A DNA stretch of 57,656 nucleotides from Bacteroidota bacterium (lineage in GTDB: Bacteria; Bacteroidota; Bacteroidia; Chitinophagales; Chitinophagaceae). Shown here piece by piece: positions 7,490-19,400 of the stretch. Position 1 is the stretch's first letter, and each line of letters opens with the position of its first letter. The stretch covers positions 96,548-154,203 of the forward strand of contig VBAT01000044.1 in NCBI GenBank assembly GCA_005884665.1, read 5' to 3'. Under the pieces are notes generated by a model. It was not told the DNA's origin and did no database searches. It was given only the letters and a program-made list of their open reading frames with translations. The translations under genes and the position numbers were made by a program.

Positions 7490-9148
7490 TTAGCCGTTCA
7501 TGCTGGCCAGGAACTCTTCATTGCTCTTGGTGCCGCGCATACGCTTGAGCAGCTCATTCATAGCCTCTTCGGTGTTCATATCTGTAAGGTAAACACGGAG
7601 AAGGTTCATTCTTTGAAGCACTTCTCTTTCCAGCAACAGGTCGTCACGACGGGTTGAGGAAGCAGTAAGGTCAATAGCGGGATAAACACGTCTATTGGAC
7701 AATCTCCTGTCAAGCTGCAATTCCATGTTACCGGTACCCTTAAATTCTTCAAAGATCACTTCATCCATTTTCGAACCTGTATCGATCAGTGCGGTTGCTA
7801 ATATGGTCAGCGAACCACCGTTTTCGATCTTACGGGCAGCTCCGAAGAACTGTTTGGGTTTCTGCATCGCATTTGCTTCCACACCACCCGACAATACTTT
7901 ACCAGATGCAGGAGCAACGGTATTATGTGCTCTTGCCAAACGCGTGATAGAGTCAAGCAGTATTACTACATCATGCCCGCATTCCACCAATCGCTTGGCT
8001 TTTTGCAGGGCCATGGTAGAAACTTTTACGTGCTTTTCGGCAGGTTCATCAAATGTAGACGCAATGACTTCGCCCTTGATGCTTCGTTCCATGTCCGTTA
8101 CTTCCTCGGGACGTTCATCTACCAGTACCACCATCAGGTAACATTCAGGATGGTTGCTCGCTATTGCATTGGCGACAGCTTTCAACAACATGGTCTTACC
8201 TGTTTTGGGTTGAGCCACGATCAATCCCCGCTGTCCTTTACCGATCGGAGTGAACAAATCAATTATCCTCGTTGAATAATCGGAAGGCGTGGTGAACAGG
8301 TTCATTTTTTCAAACGGGAACAACGGCGTCAGGTAATCAAATGGCACACGGTCACGGACTTCATCCGGTTTTTTGGCATTGATCGTATCGACTTTTAGCA
8401 GGGCAAAATATTTTTCGCCTTCTTTGGGTGGGCGAACCGCACCAAAGACTGTATCACCTGTTTTTAATCCAAACAGTTTTATCTGTGAAGGAGAAACATA
8501 AACATCATCGGGTGATGATAAGTAGTTATAGTCAGAGGACCGAAGGAAACCGTAGCCATCGGGCATCATTTCCAGCACACCCTCGGAAAGTATTACTCCA
8601 TCAAATTCGATATTGAAATATTGTTCGCGGCGGGCCGGGTATACTTTATTTTGACCGGAATTCTGCTCATTTGAAGTCTCGGTCTCGGTCTCATTGTTGT
8701 TTTCGTTCTTCTCCTCTTCTTCGGCGAGATCGGTAACGCCATTACCATTTTCTTCGGGCAAATCAGTTATTTCAGAAACAGTTTCTTCTATTTCTTTTTC
8801 TTCTATTTTCTTACGGGGCTTTTTGCCATGCCCCGCTTTATCATCTTTCTTTACGGCCATGTGAGGTTTTTTTTGGGTTTTTTTATCGTCATCAGCACTT
8901 GCCTGTGTACTTTCTACAATTGCTTCTTCGGTAGAGTTGCCGGTAGCTGTTTTAATAATCCTTTTGCGTTTGCCTTTTTCGTCGGATTGAGCGTTACCGG
9001 TTTTAGCTCCTGCAATAGCCTGACTGTCGAGAATCTTGTAAACCAGCGCCTGCTTGTCTAATTTTTTTGTATTGGGGATTTTGAGCTGCTCGGCTATGTC
9101 TAGCAGTTCAGGAACGAGCATATCGTTCAGTTGCAGAATATCATACAT
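7490..9148 (-). CDS. rho: Transcription termination factor Rho
   Basis: Rho is the hexameric RNA-dependent helicase that ends transcripts. The protein has 552 residues against 419 in E. coli. An N-terminal Rho domain (about 1-45) is followed by a low-complexity, strongly charged insertion (about 48-175, with runs of Lys then Glu and Asn), the cold-shock-like RNA-binding fold (about 178-255), and the ATPase with Walker [11 protein letters not shown] at 311-320 and the [10 protein letters not shown] segment at 341-350. The catalytic core is complete. Long insertions of this kind are known in Bacteroidota Rho. It has its own promoter at 9308 and a leader of about 150 bases. Confidence 0.97.
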   Translation of the reverse strand: MYDILQLNDMLVPELLDIAEQLKIPNTKKLDKQALVYKILDSQAIAGAKTGNAQSDEKGKRKRIIKTATGNSTEEAIVESTQASADDDKKTQKKPHMAVKKDDKAGHGKKPRKKIEEKEIEETVSEITDLPEENGNGVTDLAEEEEKNENNNETETETSNEQNSGQNKVYPARREQYFNIEFDGVILSEGVLEMMPDGYGFLRSSDYNYLSSPDDVYVSPSQIKLFGLKTGDTVFGAVRPPKEGEKYFALLKVDTINAKKPDEVRDRVPFDYLTPLFPFEKMNLFTTPSDYSTRIIDLFTPIGKGQRGLIVAQPKTGKTMLLKAVANAIASNHPECYLMVVLVDERPEEVTDMERSIKGEVIASTFDEPAEKHVKVSTMALQKAKRLVECGHDVVILLDSITRLARAHNTVAPASGKVLSGGVEANAMQKPKQFFGAARKIENGGSLTILATALIDTGSKMDEVIFEEFKGTGNMELQLDRRLSNRRVYPAIDLTASSTRRDDLLLEREVLQRMNLLRVYLTDMNTEEAMNELLKRMRGTKSNEEFLASMNG

Positions 9149-9307
9149 ACAAAAAGCTTGAATTTTTACACAGTTCCCTGATCACACAGTCTGAAAAAGG
9201 TTGAAAAAGTTGAGTTTATGTAAAAGGAATTGATGAAACCAGATGAGCCTACTAAGAGAGTAACGAACTAATCTGCCACTTTCTGCTGCAATAATACGGC
9301 TTTTTTG

Positions 9308-9337
9308 CAAAACTAAAAATTTTTAGACCCCTGCAAA
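9308..9337 (-). promoter_or_regulatory. rho promoter: TTTG, 18 bases, TAGTTTTG
   Basis: On the minus strand the -33 word TTTG (9334-9337) is followed after 18 bases by TAGTTTTG (9308-9315). Both match the Bacteroidota housekeeping consensus with near-normal spacing. The predicted start near 9301 gives rho a leader of about 150 bases, much longer than the other leaders in this window. Confidence 0.7.
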
Positions 9338-9574
9338 TGGCCGCTACACGGTGATTTCCCGCCGGAATACGTCAAAAATATCCTCTGTAGATTTTCGGGG
9401 TTGCAGAAGCCTTTTCATCAGGCAACGATTTCCGGGAAAGTAGCAATAATTCTACATCGTGTACCAAATCGGATGACCCGTAAAAGAGAAGTTGATCTAT
9501 TCTTTTTCCCTGCGTTTAGTAAGTCCTTTGGTAAGAAGAATCCAAAAAATATCCTATGAAAACTGTGACTGTAG

Positions 9575-9656
9575 AGAGTGATGCCAGATACTGGATGTCC
9601 GATGTTGGATGCCGATGTGCAAGAGTCCAGTATCCGGTATCCTGCATCGGCAATGA
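9575..9656. repeat. Palindromic repeat of the GATGCTGGAT family
   Basis: ATACTGGA pairs with TCCAGTAT and TGCCGATG pairs with CATCGGCA, with GATGTTGGATG between them. The words match those of the elements at 226-286 and 46437-46530. It lies upstream of the rho promoter. Confidence 0.6.
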
Positions 9657-9857
9657 TGGAGAACCATCGACTATTGTTTTTAGTCCTCTCAACAATCCCC
9701 CCAGGCCATGATTATATTCAACTTCCTGTATTGTCACGGGGAACAACTTCTTTGCCTGCTGAGAGTTCTTGTATCCCGGGCAAAAAAAATCCTGCTAGGT
9801 CTTTTCGACCAGTAGAAAAGCATCCAGGTTATAAATGTTTAAGTTGAAGCGAGCCGG

Positions 9858-10082
9858 TCAATGAACCCCGTCGCCGAAGAACTCAATTAGTTCCAGATCC
9901 ATGGCTTTGCTGATCTTTTTCAACGTTAAAACGGTAACATTGGTCTTGCCGGATTCGATGCGGGACATGCTTGCTTTTTCAAAATTGCAAAGTATGGCAA
10001 GCTCATTTTGGGTTAAATTCTTTTTTAGGCGCAATTCCTTTATCCGGGAACCCAAAGCGGCTAAAAATTTGGGGTCGCTCAT
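9858..10082 (-). CDS. Small XRE-family transcriptional regulator
   Basis: A 74-residue protein that is essentially one lambda-repressor-like helix-turn-helix: LGSRIKELRLKKNLTQNELAILCNFEKASMSRIESG covers helices 1 to 3, followed by NVTVLTLKKISKAMDLELIEFF. No sensor or protease domain follows. It stands alone between two gene-free stretches. A TTGTC-N6-GACAA palindrome 46 bases upstream of its ATG could be its own operator. Such minimal XRE proteins act as repressors, often of themselves; the targets here are unknown. Confidence 0.88.
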   Translation of the reverse strand: MSDPKFLAALGSRIKELRLKKNLTQNELAILCNFEKASMSRIESGKTNVTVLTLKKISKAMDLELIEFFGDGVH

Positions 10083-10127
10083 AGATTAAATAAAAACCAA
10101 ATATCTGTAAGGTACTTTGATAAAGGG

Positions 10128-10143
10128 TTGTCTTCCACGACAA
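10128..10143. promoter_or_regulatory. Inverted repeat TTGTC-N6-GACAA, possible operator of the XRE gene
   Basis: Five-base arms at 10128-10132 and 10139-10143 are separated by six bases, a size that suits a dimer of a lambda-repressor-like protein. It lies upstream of the XRE start on the minus strand. No DNA-binding data support it. Confidence 0.3.
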
Positions 10144-10514
10144 TTGCCAAATTTATTGTGTGATTTAAAGCAAAATTTGATTTGAAAGGAATGTAATCAA
10201 TTCGCACTGTTGTCGTTAAAATCAACCTGGCTGTTTGATGAACCCGGTAAGGATGTTTTAAGCACATTAGGGTGTTACTAAAATTGATAAAAGATCAGCT
10301 TGCCTATACCACAAATTATCACTACACCAGTTTGGTTTTAAGTTCGAAATGAATTTAACCGCAACGTAAAGCTATTTCACATATTAACTCATAAAGAGCT
10401 GACCCTTTATTTCGGTTGGTTTGATTATTTCTGTCGATCACGACCAGTCCTTTGCTGAAAATCTGGAGAGAGCGGGAGAAATGGATGCAAAAATGCCGGG
10501 AAACCTGTGCGTCT

Positions 10515-10522
10515 TATCTTTG
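10515..10522 (+). promoter_or_regulatory. -7 promoter element of asnS (TATCTTTG)
   Basis: TATCTTTG matches TAnnTTTG fully and lies 20 bases before the ATG at 10543. This position rules out the more upstream start at 10507, which lies before the element. Confidence 0.65.
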
Positions 10523-10542
10523 CCCTCTTTAAATTTTACAGG

Positions 10543-11997
10543 ATGTTCAACAAGCGGGTAAAGATCAGGGAACTCTTAGCGCAGGAGCCAACGGGGCAGG
10601 AAGTAACGGTAATGGGATGGGTACGAAGCTTTCGCAACAACCAGTTCATTGCCTTGAATGACGGATCTACCAACAATAACATACAGGTGGTGGCAGAATT
10701 GGGAAAGTTTGATGACACGCTGCTAAAAAGGATCACTCTGTCCGCATCTTTTAAAGTGAAGGGAACAATTGTTCCTTCATTGGGTAAAGGACAAAAAATG
10801 GATCTCAATGCCGCTACCATCGAAGTGCTGGGCGACAGTGATGCGGAAAAATATCCTATCCAGTTACGAAACAGGCCAACGCTTGAATACCTGAGAGAAG
10901 TAGCTCATTTTCGTTTTCGCACAAATACATTTGGGTCGATATTTCGTATCCGGCACTCCCTGGCCTTTGCTATCCATAAATTTTTTAACGATAAAGGCTT
11001 TGTTTACCTGCACACACCAATCATTACAGCCAGCGATGCTGAAGGCGCTGGTGAAATGTTTCGCGTAACCACATTGCCATTTGATGAAGAAAAGAACAAA
11101 ACGCCCCGCAACGAAGACGGAACTATAGATTTTAAAGAAGATTTTTTTGGCAGACCTACTAACCTGACCGTAAGCGGACAATTAGAAGGGGAGTTGGGTG
11201 CTACAGCCCTCGGTGATATTTATACATTCGGTCCCACCTTCCGTGCAGAGAACTCCAATACAACCAGGCACCTGGCCGAGTTCTGGATGATAGAACCCGA
11301 AATGGCTTTCTATGATCTCGAAGACAATATGAATCTGGCAGAAGAATTCATCAAGTATATCATTCAATACGCGATCACTAATAATCGTGATGATCTTGAA
11401 TTCCTGGCGCAACGCTTAGCGGAAGAAGAAAAACAGCTGCCACAGGATAAGCGAAGCGATATGGGATTGATAGAAAAACTGGAGTTTGTTCTCAATAACA
11501 ATTTTGAACGGATCACCTATACTGAAGCGATCGATATTTTAAGAGAAAGCAATCATAACAAGAAAAAGAAGTTTCAATACCCCATTACCGGTTGGGGCAT
11601 GGACCTTCAAAGCGAACATGAGCGGTACCTGGTAGAGAAGCATTTTAAAAAACCGGTCATTCTTTCCAATTATCCCAGGGAGATAAAAGCCTTTTACATG
11701 CGACAAAACGAAGATGGTAAAACCGTTGCGGCTATGGATATTCTCGCTCCTGGTATCGGTGAAATCGTGGGAGGTTCACAAAGAGAAGAAAGACTGGAAA
11801 AGCTGGAAGCAAGAATGAAAGAAATGCATATTCCCGCCGATGAGCTTTGGTGGTATCTCGATACAAGAAAGTTTGGTTCGGTGCCACATGCGGGTTTTGG
11901 ATTGGGATTTGAACGGATGGTGCAGTTTGTTACCGGCATGACCAATATTCGCGATGTGATAGCTTTCCCAAGAACTCCAAAGAGCGCTGAGTTTTAA
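10543..11997 (+). CDS. asnS: Asparaginyl-tRNA synthetase
   Basis: AsnRS charges tRNA-Asn. The chosen start at 10543 ([12 protein letters not shown]) gives 484 residues; an in-frame start at 10507 lies upstream of the promoter. The N-terminal OB fold binds the anticodon ([13 protein letters not shown], about 20-110). The class II catalytic domain shows motif 2 as [21 protein letters not shown] and motif 3 as [15 protein letters not shown]. The strand end [13 protein letters not shown] is typical of AsnRS. It is monocistronic and appears intact. Confidence 0.97.
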   Translation: MFNKRVKIRELLAQEPTGQEVTVMGWVRSFRNNQFIALNDGSTNNNIQVVAELGKFDDTLLKRITLSASFKVKGTIVPSLGKGQKMDLNAATIEVLGDSDAEKYPIQLRNRPTLEYLREVAHFRFRTNTFGSIFRIRHSLAFAIHKFFNDKGFVYLHTPIITASDAEGAGEMFRVTTLPFDEEKNKTPRNEDGTIDFKEDFFGRPTNLTVSGQLEGELGATALGDIYTFGPTFRAENSNTTRHLAEFWMIEPEMAFYDLEDNMNLAEEFIKYIIQYAITNNRDDLEFLAQRLAEEEKQLPQDKRSDMGLIEKLEFVLNNNFERITYTEAIDILRESNHNKKKKFQYPITGWGMDLQSEHERYLVEKHFKKPVILSNYPREIKAFYMRQNEDGKTVAAMDILAPGIGEIVGGSQREERLEKLEARMKEMHIPADELWWYLDTRKFGSVPHAGFGLGFERMVQFVTGMTNIRDVIAFPRTPKSAEF

Positions 11998-12042
11998 TGA
12001 AATAAAGGACCCGGAATAATCTATAGCGGTCTATAAACAAGA

Positions 12043-12072
12043 ACAGCAACCCTTTCGGGCTGCTGTCTTCCT
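12043..12072 (+). terminator. Probable terminator of asnS
   Basis: ACAGCAACCC (12043-12052) pairs with GGGCTGCTGT (12057-12066) with one mismatch and a TTTC loop, followed by CTTCCTT. It lies between the convergent ends of asnS and the PorP/SprF gene. Confidence 0.5.
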
Positions 12073-12093
12073 TAACCAAAGATAACTAAGAGA

Positions 12094-12961
12094 CTATTTC
12101 AAAAAGTTGTAACGCAATAGAACTTCGTGGGCATTAGAACCAGCGTCGTACACGCTTACAGGCGTTTTGTAAATGTCAAACGAATAGCCGATCACAAATT
12201 TTTTGCTGAGAGTCACACCGGCCGAAAGCGAAAAGCTTTGCCTGGCCCTGTAAGATACTCCCCACCAGAAAAGCTGGTTATGCTCAACTCTTACTCCTCC
12301 CTGGAATTCCATTGGAGCATTCGGCAGGTAAATCATTAAGAAATTGGGAGTGATAACCGTCACCTCGTCTACATTCAAGTGATAAAGACCATGCAAATAA
12401 TAGTGGCGGTACAGGCGGCCTTCTTCAGCAGGTGTAAGACTACCATTATAATAATTGAGCTTCGATTGTATCAGCTGGGAAGCAGAAACACCTACCTGGA
12501 ATTTCTTGCTGGTATAGGAAATACCAAATCCTGCGTCAAAGTTGAATTTGTTATCGCTGGATCCGATGGCTGGATCACTACCTAAGGTTTGGGCCAGCTT
12601 TTCCCTGTCGATCGAGAATTGTTGAGCTCTCACATCAATACCGAATGAAAGCCTGGCTCCATCCTTCATCGGGATATATTTGGCAAAAGCCAGGTCAAGA
12701 CCTGTTCTTGCTGTTGCACCTGTCCGGTCATTATAAATATAACCGCCAAGGCCGATCTTATGAGCAGGTAAATCGAATGAGCCAAATACTCCACTGGCTC
12801 CTGTAAGTAAGGCCTACCATGCCGTAGCCATTGGCGCCGGCAGTTGACGGGTTGTGCAACATTCCCTGCATATCGTATAACGAAGAAGTCTGCAGCTGCT
12901 GGGATCTTGCAGTCATCGATATTCCACTGATGAAAGCAAATAATATTATATAACGTTTCAT
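12094..12961 (-). pseudogene. PorP/SprF-type T9SS membrane protein, broken by a frameshifting deletion
   Basis: PorP/SprF proteins sit in the outer membrane and help T9SS export or anchor partner cargo. The first frame (start 12961, signal peptide to about MTARSQ) gives LHNPSTAGANGYGMVGLTYRSQW, the family's N-terminal signature, then ends early. The second frame resumes with VFGSFDLPAHKIGLGGYIYND and runs to the stop at 12094. Between RSQW and SFDLP the family normally has about 12 residues including a GAP.T motif; here only about ten bases remain. The join lies near 12782-12795. About 26 bases appear to be missing, which changes the frame. It follows the adhesin gene by 20 bases in the same operon. 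Confidence 0.85.
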
Positions 12962-12981
12962 GATAGTCAGTTTTAGTTTTT

Positions 12982-15900
12982 TTATCTTAAAATGGTTAGG
13001 TCCCCGCTAAGAGTGATACGCTTACCGGTTATGGTTTCATAGGTTACAGAATAATAGTAAGTGCCATCGGCTACAGGTTTGCCTTTGTACGTCCCATCCC
13101 AATCATTGGAATAGTTGTTATTTGTATAGATCACGGAGCCATAGCGGTTGTAAACGGCTACTTTTATTTCCGTGGTGCAACCTCCATTTGTAACAAGCCA
13201 TTTGTCGTTCATGCCATCTCCATTCGGCGTAAATGCATTCATGACCTTAATGCAATACGGAAGTACAGTGACGATTGCGTTATCGCTAGCTGTACAGTTA
13301 TCGCTGTTCTTTACTGTCAGCGTGTAGGTGGTGGTTATGTTAGGTTTAACAACGGCAGTATAAGTGTTAGTTCCGCTGATGATAGAACTTGCAGGTGTCC
13401 AGGCAATAGACACAGGATTGGCAATACCCGTTCCATTCAGGGTAACTTCATCGCCTTCTACGATAGTTTTGTCAATGCCAGCATTCACGGTTGGATTGGG
13501 TTTGATACCAATGTTCACTGTTTTATTTCTTGCACATCCGTTCAACGATGCTATGACGGTATAAGCTGAATTGCTGGTGACCGTAGCGATTGGATTGTTG
13601 ATGTTGGTAGCAGACAATCCGCCAGCAGGTGTCCATGCATAGGTCGCGCCGGTTCCATTTGTTGAAGCCAACATCTGTACAGGCGCTCCGAAACATACAA
13701 TGGTATCATTATTTGTTGTCAGGGACAGGTTATCATTGAACCCGACAGTTACCGTTTTTGTTAATGTGCCACAAAAAGCATCTTTGATCGTGATGGTTTT
13801 GGGTCCCTGTGTCAAACCAGTAAATTGATTGGATGACTGGAATGCGCCACCATTGATGCTATAAGTATAAGGAGCAAGCCCTCCTGATGCATTTAGAGTA
13901 ATACTTCCAGCAGTAAGATTAGTACAGGAAGCATTTACTATCGTTTCAGTTGAGTTCACATTAATGCTTGCGGGATTACCATATTCCAAAATGTTTGGAG
14001 TAGTGCCAGATACAAATAGTTTCCTGTTCTGAAAAGTGATTGCTGCCGGAACCCTTCTTGGCGAAAAGCCCATCGTACTAAAGCCCGAACTCGGAGCATA
14101 ATCTAAAGTCCAACTAGTTCCACCATTCGTGGTCTTTAAGATGCCGCAACATTACCCCGAAAATGTTGCTCTCCGGTCTTAATGTGGTAGCGTTGCTCGT
14201 GATGTCGGTCCATGTATTGCCGCCATCCGTGGTTTTAAAAACCACCATTCTCGGGAAGCCGTTACCTGTGATAATTACTGTATTATCATCAGTCGCAACC
14301 ATATCAGAGTACGTGATCTGGGGAGTTACTCCGGGAGTAGGCAGAGGAAGCTTGAACCAGGTAACTCCGGCATCCGTGGTTTTCCAAATTGTATCTCTTG
14401 ACCCAGCAGCATAACCAACGTTTTTGCTGGGGAATTCTACTTCAGTAAATTGTTGTGCTAAAGTTCCTGCGGTGAAATTTGAGTATTCAGTCCAGGTAAG
14501 TCCGCCATCAAATGACCTGAAAATGCCTGGTTTCCTCAGAGTAGATGGAACAGAACTTGAGGCAGAACCGACAGCCCATACCGAGTCAGTACCGACAGCT
14601 GCCACATCACGCATCTGGTAGTTAAAATTGGAATATGCTGGATCCAAAGTCGTTGCCTGGTCGATGGATGAATAGACAATACCACTGCTTACAGCAAAAT
14701 ATGCTTTAGACAGGGAAGGATATGCAAAACCACCAATATTATAAAAGCTTGCCGCGAAATCTGGCCTGTTTTTATCGATCCAGGTTTTTCCGCCATCGGT
14801 AGTCACTGTGATAAACGAACCACCTACTGCCATGCCATTGCCACAATCAGCAAATTCTATTTGAGTATAGCTGCCTCCCGGGGCTACAACATTATAAGTG
14901 CTCTGCCATGCAGCGCTTCCAGGCATTGAATCGGATACAACGCCGCCCTGTCCGGCTGCAATGAATTTACCATTTGGTGCAATGTCAATAGCGATAGTTC
15001 CAAAATTGCTATAAGGTCTTCCCAGAGGCAAAGTTCTTTCCGCAACCCAGGTCCTGCCCGTATCAACAGAAGTCATGATCTTGTTTACCGGCGATATAAC
15101 AGGAGAATTAATTCCTGCGTACAGCTTTCCGTTGGCAGCCCTTCTTATTTGAGTGGGTTGCTGAAAGAGAGCTGGATTTGATGCCGGAATACTAGGCCCT
15201 GTCGCATTCGTGTTATTAATGGGAGTTGGATTGGTCACATTTAAGACCTCGTACCTGCCTTTTTCATAAACACCAGGGAAATTGATATTGGCAGTGCTGT
15301 CATTTTTGCCAGTATTTATTTTTATAACGATGTTGTTGTTTAAAGAAATCACCAAAAGCGTTGAATCGTTAATAATATTCAAAGCTCTAAATACATTGGT
15401 ATGTAAACCGTTTTGGGCATAGCGGTAAGTACAGTTGGGAGCAGTATTGTAAATGCCGTTCAGCCCAAGTCTTTCCTTGCTGACCGAATAATCTGTTAGC
15501 GTTCCGTTTGAGATCTTCCAGACAAGGCTGGCATCGCCACCTGACGTTACTGTATACGTGGTCATGGCTAAGCAGGTAGCAGCATTCACATTGATCACCG
15601 GTTGAAAATAATTCCCGCCACTTTGCGTGCCTCCCGTTATATAACCAGTTGAACTATTCAGGAATTCAATGCGATAAATTTCTTTTGCTTTCGCTGTAAT
15701 ATCTAAATCGAGTGCGGGAACATTGGGATTATTTGCATAACCCGCTTTTGTTTTGCCCCCGATCGGGGCTGCCATAGAATCCCAGGTGGCGCCACCATTC
15801 CGGGTATAATATAATTTGGGAATAGAATCTAACGTATTCCATGATCCAGCTATGTACCCGGTGTCTCTGTTGAGGAACCAACAGGTATTGATGTTTCTTC

Positions 15901-16339
15901 TATTCAAATAAAGGGGGTTACTGACCATCGTCCAGGTAGTGCCGCCATCGGTAGTTTTTGCCATTACCCCACCACCAAACGCAGATCCGCTACTAACTGT
16001 GGTTGTACCTACCGCATAGGCAACATCAGGCGTTACATAATGAACATCCACGAAAGTGGCCTTGGAAAGATAACCGGTAGGCATTGTATAGCTAAATGCA
16101 CCATAAGTCCAGGTAGCGCCTCCATCGGTGCTTTTGGCGATACCGCCATCAGAACCTACTGCGATAACGTTGTTGTTGTCGGCGAAGTCAATATCCGTAA
16201 CCGTGAAGCCAAATTGTGTCGCGTTACTGAATTTCCATGTCGTGGAATTGTATCCCTGTGCTTGTGCCGAAATACTGGCAAGGAAAATAAAAATGATGGC
16301 AAAGCCGTAATGCCATTTCTCTAAGCAGTTCTTTTTCAT
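12982..16339 (-). pseudogene. Large T9SS-exported adhesin with type B C-terminal domain, frameshifted
   Basis: The start is at 16339 (MKKNCLEKWHYGFAIIF, signal peptide ending ISAQAQ). The first frame runs to 14114 and carries about eight YCF48/BNR-type repeats, each with a xTxDGGxTW motif. The second frame starts with one more such repeat (KTTNGGTSW) and then has a SprB-like repeat (about 13750-13930), a PKD-like region and a gliding-motility-associated C-terminal domain (FTPNGDGMNDKW ... YNRYGSVIY). The frames join near 14130-14146, where NIFGVM runs into ILKTTNGG with a net one-base offset. Restored, the product is about 1,118 residues. It would need its own PorP/SprF partner, encoded just downstream. 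Confidence 0.85.
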
Positions 16340-16473
16340 GATTTGTTTAGCTTTTGTGTTTTTTGGTGTGAGAAGCGGAAACAATTATAGGCCAGGATGC
16401 GGATTCATATTGTAGAATTAGTTCTATTGTTAATCTTGGGGAAAGAACAGAATATTGAATATTGAAAAAGACC

Positions 16474-19400
16474 ATGCGAGCCAGATTTATTATACTGCTG
16501 ATGGCTTGTTTGACAACTGGCCTCTTTTCTTTTGGCCAGGACAAGTCAAACCGGGGAAAGGAGTTCTGGCTGGCCTATGGGTTTGACTATAGTTTTTTCA
16601 ATGAGACGCCTGTAAATAACCAGGAACTGGCATTGTATATTAGTGCCGAACAGGCTGCTACTGTTACCATCACCATCACCAATACTGGATACTCACAAAC
16701 TTTAAATATTCCTGCCAATACTGTCGATGCTTCTATTCTCATTCCCAAATCAGGACCCAATGATGCCCGGACATTAGCCGACGGTTTGCAAAACAGGGGA
16801 ATTCATATTGTGAGCGATGTGTCGGTTGCCGTGTACGCTCATGTCTATTCCACGATGGTCTCGGGTGCAACAATGCTGATGCCGGTTGAAACCTACGGGT
16901 TTTCCTACTACTCGGTCAATTATTATCAAACTACTTCCCAGAGTAACCCTGCTGACTGGTATTCCTGGTTTTATGCGATCGCTTCAGAAGACAATACAAG
17001 ATTGCAGATCACTCCATCTGACACAACCAAGAATGGCTGGCTTCCTGGCCAAACCTATACAGTCAATCTTAATAAAGGAGAATCCTTTCATGTTTTTGGA
17101 AAAGCTGTATTTATAGTGGATCCTTCCAGAGCGAGCAAAGACATGACTGGCAGTAAGATCGTTTCTGTTCCCGGCGCAGACGGTAATTGCCATCCTTTTG
17201 CAACTTTTTCGGGATCCGGTGGCATTCGTTTATGTCGCGGCGATGGCGGAGAGTTTGTACACCAGCAGGTTTTTCCGTTGCAGGCCTGGGGCACCCGCTA
17301 TCTAACTTATCATACGATCAATAACACGAATACCAATATCCTCGAAACCTTTCGAAACTACTATCGTGTTTGCGTACAGGACCCAACAACCGTTGTGAAG
17401 AGAAATGGAATTGTTTTATCCGGGCTTATCAATAACTTTTTTTACGAATTCATGGATTCCACTGGTGGTGATTATATTGAATCGGATAAGCCGATACTCG
17501 TATCTCAGTATACACCGAATAAAAACCAGTGCTGGAATTATCCCGTTACTACTCCTGCCCCTCCTTCCTATGGCGATCCTGAAATGTTTTACATAAGTCC
17601 TATTGAACAAGGACAAAAATCGGTTTTGTTTTATACCAGCCGCAAATCCAGTATCGATTATGTGTATGCCAATATTCATTTGCCAACCATAGCTGTAAGT
17701 TCTTTAAGGGTGGATGGAGCGATAGTACCTGCTGCACAGATCATACCGCATCCTAATTTGCCATCGTATTCAGTGGCCGTGGTGAGATTTGTTGGAGTGG
17801 CTGCACAACATAGAATCATATGTGATTCAGCTTTTACATCAACCGTATATGGGTTGGGAAATTTTGAAAGCTATGGATACAATGTTGGAACACTTATAAA
17901 TAACCTCAATTATTACAGCGAAATAAAAAATACAAATAACAACAGCGGCAATACCGATACATTCACCTGTCCTAAAACTCCTGTGCGGCTATTTTTGAAA
18001 GTAGGGTTCCCTGCAACATCTATCCATTGGAAATTGAGCCAGGCCACGGGGATTTCACCTAATGCCGATTCAATCATAAACAGTCCGGTGCCTGTGCGCC
18101 AGGAATCGATCAACGGGAGAACATATTATGTTTATACCCTTCAGCAGGACTTTACATTCTTAAATCCAGGGACCTATTATATTCCCGTTTCTTATACGGC
18201 TACAGTAATTGAGAATTGCAGTCAAACCGAAGATGCCGTTGTGAAAGTTACGGTACGCCCGGGACCCGCCGCCGACTTCATTTTCTCTTCCCCTTTATGC
18301 CAGGCAGATTCAGTGCATTTTACCGGAACCTCGATACCGGGGGGCTTTAATATTGTAAACTATAGCTGGTTATTTACCGATAACTCTGCCGCCAGCACCA
18401 TGAACACAGTAAAACTATTTACCACGCCGGGTATCCAAAATGTACGATACCGGATCTATGCAGATAATGGTTGCGTTGGAGATACGACAAAGGCTGTTTC
18501 TATTTTGGAAAGCCCGATCGCATCATTTGCTATAAGTGGAAATATCTGCCAGGCCGATTCGGTACACATTACCGATGGATCATCAATATCGTCCGGTGCA
18601 ATTACCGGCTGGCAATGGAATTTTGGTGATGGCAATAATGTAACTCTTGCAAGCAACAACCCGTTTTATCACCACTATACAGCTGCAGGTAATTACTCCA
18701 TTTCATTGATCACGGTATCCAACAACGGTTGCAAAAGCGATACTGCATTTGTACCGGTAACGATTTTGCCAAAGCCGCTCGCTAAATTTGGTTTTGACAA
18801 GAATATCTGTTTGGGAGACTCGATACATTTCACCGATAGTTCTACTGCTGTGGCCGGAACAATTACAAGCTGGCACTGGATTTTTGGAGATGGCAACAGC
18901 ATGACTCTTAACAACAACAACGCATTTTATCATTCGTATAATACGGCAGGAAATTATACGGTCTCATTGATCGTCACGGGAAGCAATGGTTGCATAAGCG
19001 ATACGTTCAGGCTTTCCGTAAATGTGAGCAGCAAACCCGTAGCGAGTTTTACTATGGCTGGAAAACCTTGTATAGATAGCGTCCAAACGTTCACTTCACC
19101 AGTTCCGCCGGGTGGGACTAATCCACCTACCTGGCATTGGAACTATGGCGATGGGCAGTCATTTAATTCTTCTTCTGCTAATACAACAACACATACATAT
19201 TCGTCAGCGGCGACAAACATACTGGTGAAACATTGGCTAAGTTTTAGCGGCGGCTGCAGCAGTGATACTTCCTTTGCAACGATACCAGTGATCAATACTA
19301 ATCCCGTTGCTTCATTTATTATTATTGGGGATACTTTTTGTGTAAAGAAACCGGTAATGCTTGCTTCGGCTGCAAGCGGAATAACCGCCTGGCAGTGGAC

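Larger units (their letters stand above)
9149..9857. other. Gene-free stretch: rho leader, palindromic repeat, unexplained 190-bp segment
   Basis: From 9149 to about 9301 lies the rho leader; its transcript is poor in G and contains repeated CAACTTTTTCAACC-type pyrimidine tracts. From 9302 to 9337 is the rho promoter. From 9575 to 9656 is a palindromic repeat. The segment 9660-9850 is richer in GC than its surroundings and has open but startless frames on the minus strand. No product was recognised there, and it does not match the signatures of tmRNA, RNase P RNA or SRP RNA that I know. Confidence 0.5.
10083..10542. other. Gene-free stretch between xre and asnS
   Basis: The stretch holds the TTGTC-N6-GACAA palindrome near 10128 and the asnS promoter at 10515. 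Between about 10150 and 10500 I see no repeat, hairpin or plausible small gene. Confidence 0.5.

Noticed and set aside
9516..9847. Overlapping open frames on both strands (76 and 89 codons)
   Set aside because: Both are formed largely by the palindromic repeat at 9575-9656 and lack any recognisable domain.
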